Source: Burkholderiales bacterium (GTDB taxonomy: Bacteria; Pseudomonadota; Gammaproteobacteria; Burkholderiales; Burkholderiaceae_C). From it: a stretch of DNA of 33,393 bases. Shown one piece after another: positions 31,766-33,393 of the stretch. Each line of letters begins with the position of its first letter. The first letter of the stretch is position 1. The stretch spans positions 1 to 33,393 of the forward strand of contig JAEKKH010000161.1 in the NCBI GenBank assembly GCA_019510465.1, in the 5' to 3' direction. The notes below the pieces were generated by a model. The model had not been told where the DNA came from. It saw only the letters and a list, made by a program, of their open reading frames with translations, and did not search any database. The position numbers and the translations under genes are program-made.

Positions 31766-33393
31766 GTGTCGCTCGTGCATCCGTCGATCCGTCGTTGCTG
31801 GCCGTTCGCGCTGCTCACCGCCTGGGCCGTGGCGGGCGCGCAGGCGCTGCCCGCGGCGCCGCCCAAGGTGCTGCGCTACGCGATGGAGGTGGCCGAGACC
31901 GGATTCGATCCCGCGCAGGTGCCCGACGCCTACTCGCGCGAGATCATCGACAACATCATCGAGGCGCCGCTGCGCTACGACCTGCTCGCGCGTCCGCTGA
32001 AGCTGCGCGTGGCCACCGCCGCGGCGCTGCCGGAGATGTCGCCCGGCTTCCGCGAGCTCACGCTGCGGGTCCGCCCCGGCATCTTCTTCGCCGACGACCC
32101 GGCCTTCCGCGGACGTGCCCGCGAGCTGACGGCCGACGACTACGCCTACACGCTCAAGCGCCACTTCGACCCGGCGCTGCACAGCGTGGCCTACGCCGAC
32201 CTGCTCGGCGACGACATCCTGGGCTTGCAGGCGCTGCGCGAGCGTGCGCAGAACCGCGGCCAGCCGTTCGACTACGGCGCGCCGGTCGAGGGCCTGCGCG
32301 TGCTCGATCGCTACACGCTGCGCATCCGCTTCGGCCATCCCAACCCGCGCTTTCCGCTCAAGCTCGCCGAGACGGTCTATGCCGGCGCGATCGCGCGCGA
32401 GGTGGCCGAGACCTACGGCGACGCGATCATGGAGCACCCCGTGGGCACGGGGCCGTACCGGCTGGTGCAGTGGCGGCGCTCGTCGTTCATCGCGCTGGAG
32501 CGCAACCCGCGCTTCCGCGACGAGTTCTACGACGAGCAGCCGGCCGCCGGCGACGCCGACGGCCAGGCGATCGCCGCCAAGCTGCATGGCCGGCGCGAGC
32601 CGATGATCGACCGCGTGGAGGTGTCCATCATCGAGGAGCCGCAGCCGTCGTGGCTCGCCTACCTCGGCGGCGCGTTCGACTTCACGCGCGTGCCCTACGA
32701 GTTCGCCGCCACTGCCGCGCCCGACGGCCGCCTCGCGCCCAACCTCGCGCGCCGCGGCATGCACCTGCACCAGGTCGCGCAGCCCGACGTGCTGTACACC
32801 TACTTCAACATGGACGACCCCGTCGTCGGCGGCTACACGCCCGAGCGCGTGGCGCTGCGGCGCGCCATCGCCCTCGGCTACGACAACGCCGAGGAGATCC
32901 GCCTGCTGCGCAAGCCGCTCGCGATCCCCGCGCAGGGCCTGCTCGCGCCGCTGGTCGCCGGCTACGACCCGGCGTACCGCAGCGGCATGAACGACTACGA
33001 CCCGGTGCGGGCGCGCGCGCTGCTCGATCTGTACGGCTACGTCGACGCCAACGGCGACGGCTGGCGCGAGCGCCCCGGCGGCGGCGCGCTGGTGCTTCAC
33101 ATGGCCACCCAGCCCGATTCCAACGCACGCCGGCTCAACGAGCTGTGGCAGAAGAAGATGGAGGCGATCGGCATCCGCCTCGTGTTCGACCGCCGCCCGT
33201 GGCCCGAGCAGATGAAGCAGGCGCGCGCCGGCAAGCTGCAGATGTGGACGCTGGGCGCGTCGTCCGACGAGCCCGACCCCGAGGACCTGCTGATGCTGGG
33301 CTACGGCCCCGGCAAGGGCGAGGGCAACTGGTCGCGCTTCGACCTGCCGGACTACAACGCCGCCTGGCGCCGCGTGAAGGACCTGCCCGACGG
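31766..33393 (+). CDS. Extracellular solute-binding protein, family 5 (partial at right end)
   Basis: The frame is open from the GTG at 31766 to the window edge (at least 542 residues), and the stop lies outside. A signal peptide is seen (about 4-28, CWPFALLTAWAVAGAQALPA). The mature part has VLRYAMEVAETGFDPAQVPDAYSREIIDNIIEAPLRYD and LTLRVRPGIFFADDPAF. GTGPYRLVQWRRSSFIALERNP and VALRRAIALGYD are the characteristic segments of SBP family 5 peptide-binding proteins. It should capture substrate in the periplasm for the permeases encoded divergently. The GTG at 31766 has an AGG about 7 bases upstream; another in-frame GTG at 31775 is possible. The ATG-less start and the open end make this gene easy to miss. 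Confidence 0.88.
   Translation, partial: MSLVHPSIRRCWPFALLTAWAVAGAQALPAAPPKVLRYAMEVAETGFDPAQVPDAYSREIIDNIIEAPLRYDLLARPLKLRVATAAALPEMSPGFRELTLRVRPGIFFADDPAFRGRARELTADDYAYTLKRHFDPALHSVAYADLLGDDILGLQALRERAQNRGQPFDYGAPVEGLRVLDRYTLRIRFGHPNPRFPLKLAETVYAGAIAREVAETYGDAIMEHPVGTGPYRLVQWRRSSFIALERNPRFRDEFYDEQPAAGDADGQAIAAKLHGRREPMIDRVEVSIIEEPQPSWLAYLGGAFDFTRVPYEFAATAAPDGRLAPNLARRGMHLHQVAQPDVLYTYFNMDDPVVGGYTPERVALRRAIALGYDNAEEIRLLRKPLAIPAQGLLAPLVAGYDPAYRSGMNDYDPVRARALLDLYGYVDANGDGWRERPGGGALVLHMATQPDSNARRLNELWQKKMEAIGIRLVFDRRPWPEQMKQARAGKLQMWTLGASSDEPDPEDLLMLGYGPGKGEGNWSRFDLPDYNAAWRRVKDLPD

Noticed and set aside
30411-32000. 529-codon plus-strand open frame running through the permease gene into the binding-protein gene
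   Set aside because: It is antisense to two clear permeases and out of frame with the binding protein, which is open in another frame to the window end.

Overview
The window is high-GC DNA (roughly 70 percent by eye) with tightly packed genes and typical beta-proteobacterial content: PurB, a type-2 PyrF, a YegD-like Hsp70, a YafJ-like amidotransferase, a four-PAS hybrid kinase and a Dpp/Yej-like peptide importer. This suggests a Burkholderiales bacterium, perhaps near Roseateles, Mitsuaria or Rubrivivax. That placement is inferred from style and gene content, not from a search. I see no rRNA, tRNA, CRISPR, prophage or intact transposase.

Layout. 1-5090: a GST with its own terminator (minus), a YegD-like Hsp70 (minus) divergent from purB (plus), then pyrF (plus). 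A cluster of inverted and direct short repeats follows at 4749-4917. 5088-9459: hybrid sensor kinase and a Gfo/Idh/MocA oxidoreductase (plus). 9529-11716: a small membrane protein and an M14 zinc carboxypeptidase (minus). 11761-13662: three genes in one direction for an FMN-binding exported protein, an ApbE flavin transferase and a four-helix membrane protein with candidate heme histidines, a probable flavin-based electron-transfer module. 13730-14662: an HxlR regulator divergent from a GFA-type zinc enzyme across a compact intergenic region with two inverted repeats. 14667-17748: a minus-strand stress block of ECF sigma factor, RskA-type anti-sigma, TPR protein, sodC and a DUF3455-like lipoprotein. 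Two promoter-like sequences with the same spacing lie upstream of the sigma gene and of the TPR gene, so the sigma factor probably controls itself and the sodC operon.

17993-24385: two tandem diguanylate cyclases with periplasmic TPR-like sensor regions, a geranylgeranyl-reductase-family flavoprotein and a class II glutamine amidotransferase, all minus. 24501-26467: signal peptidase I and a glycosyltransferase starting at TTG inside the lepB stop. 26671-27735: a CAP-domain lipoprotein (plus). 27739-33393: a peptide-type ABC importer, with fused ATPase and two permeases on minus and a divergent solute-binding protein on plus that runs off the right end.

Stop-start overlaps of 1-4 bases join five gene pairs, which suggests widespread translational coupling. 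Several genes without a Shine-Dalgarno have a -10-like hexamer ending only 7-9 bases before the start codon, suggesting leaderless or near-leaderless mRNAs. No clearly new defence or mobile system was found. The best leads are the predicted ECF regulon, the repeat cluster, the flavinylation module and the HxlR/GFA operator region.
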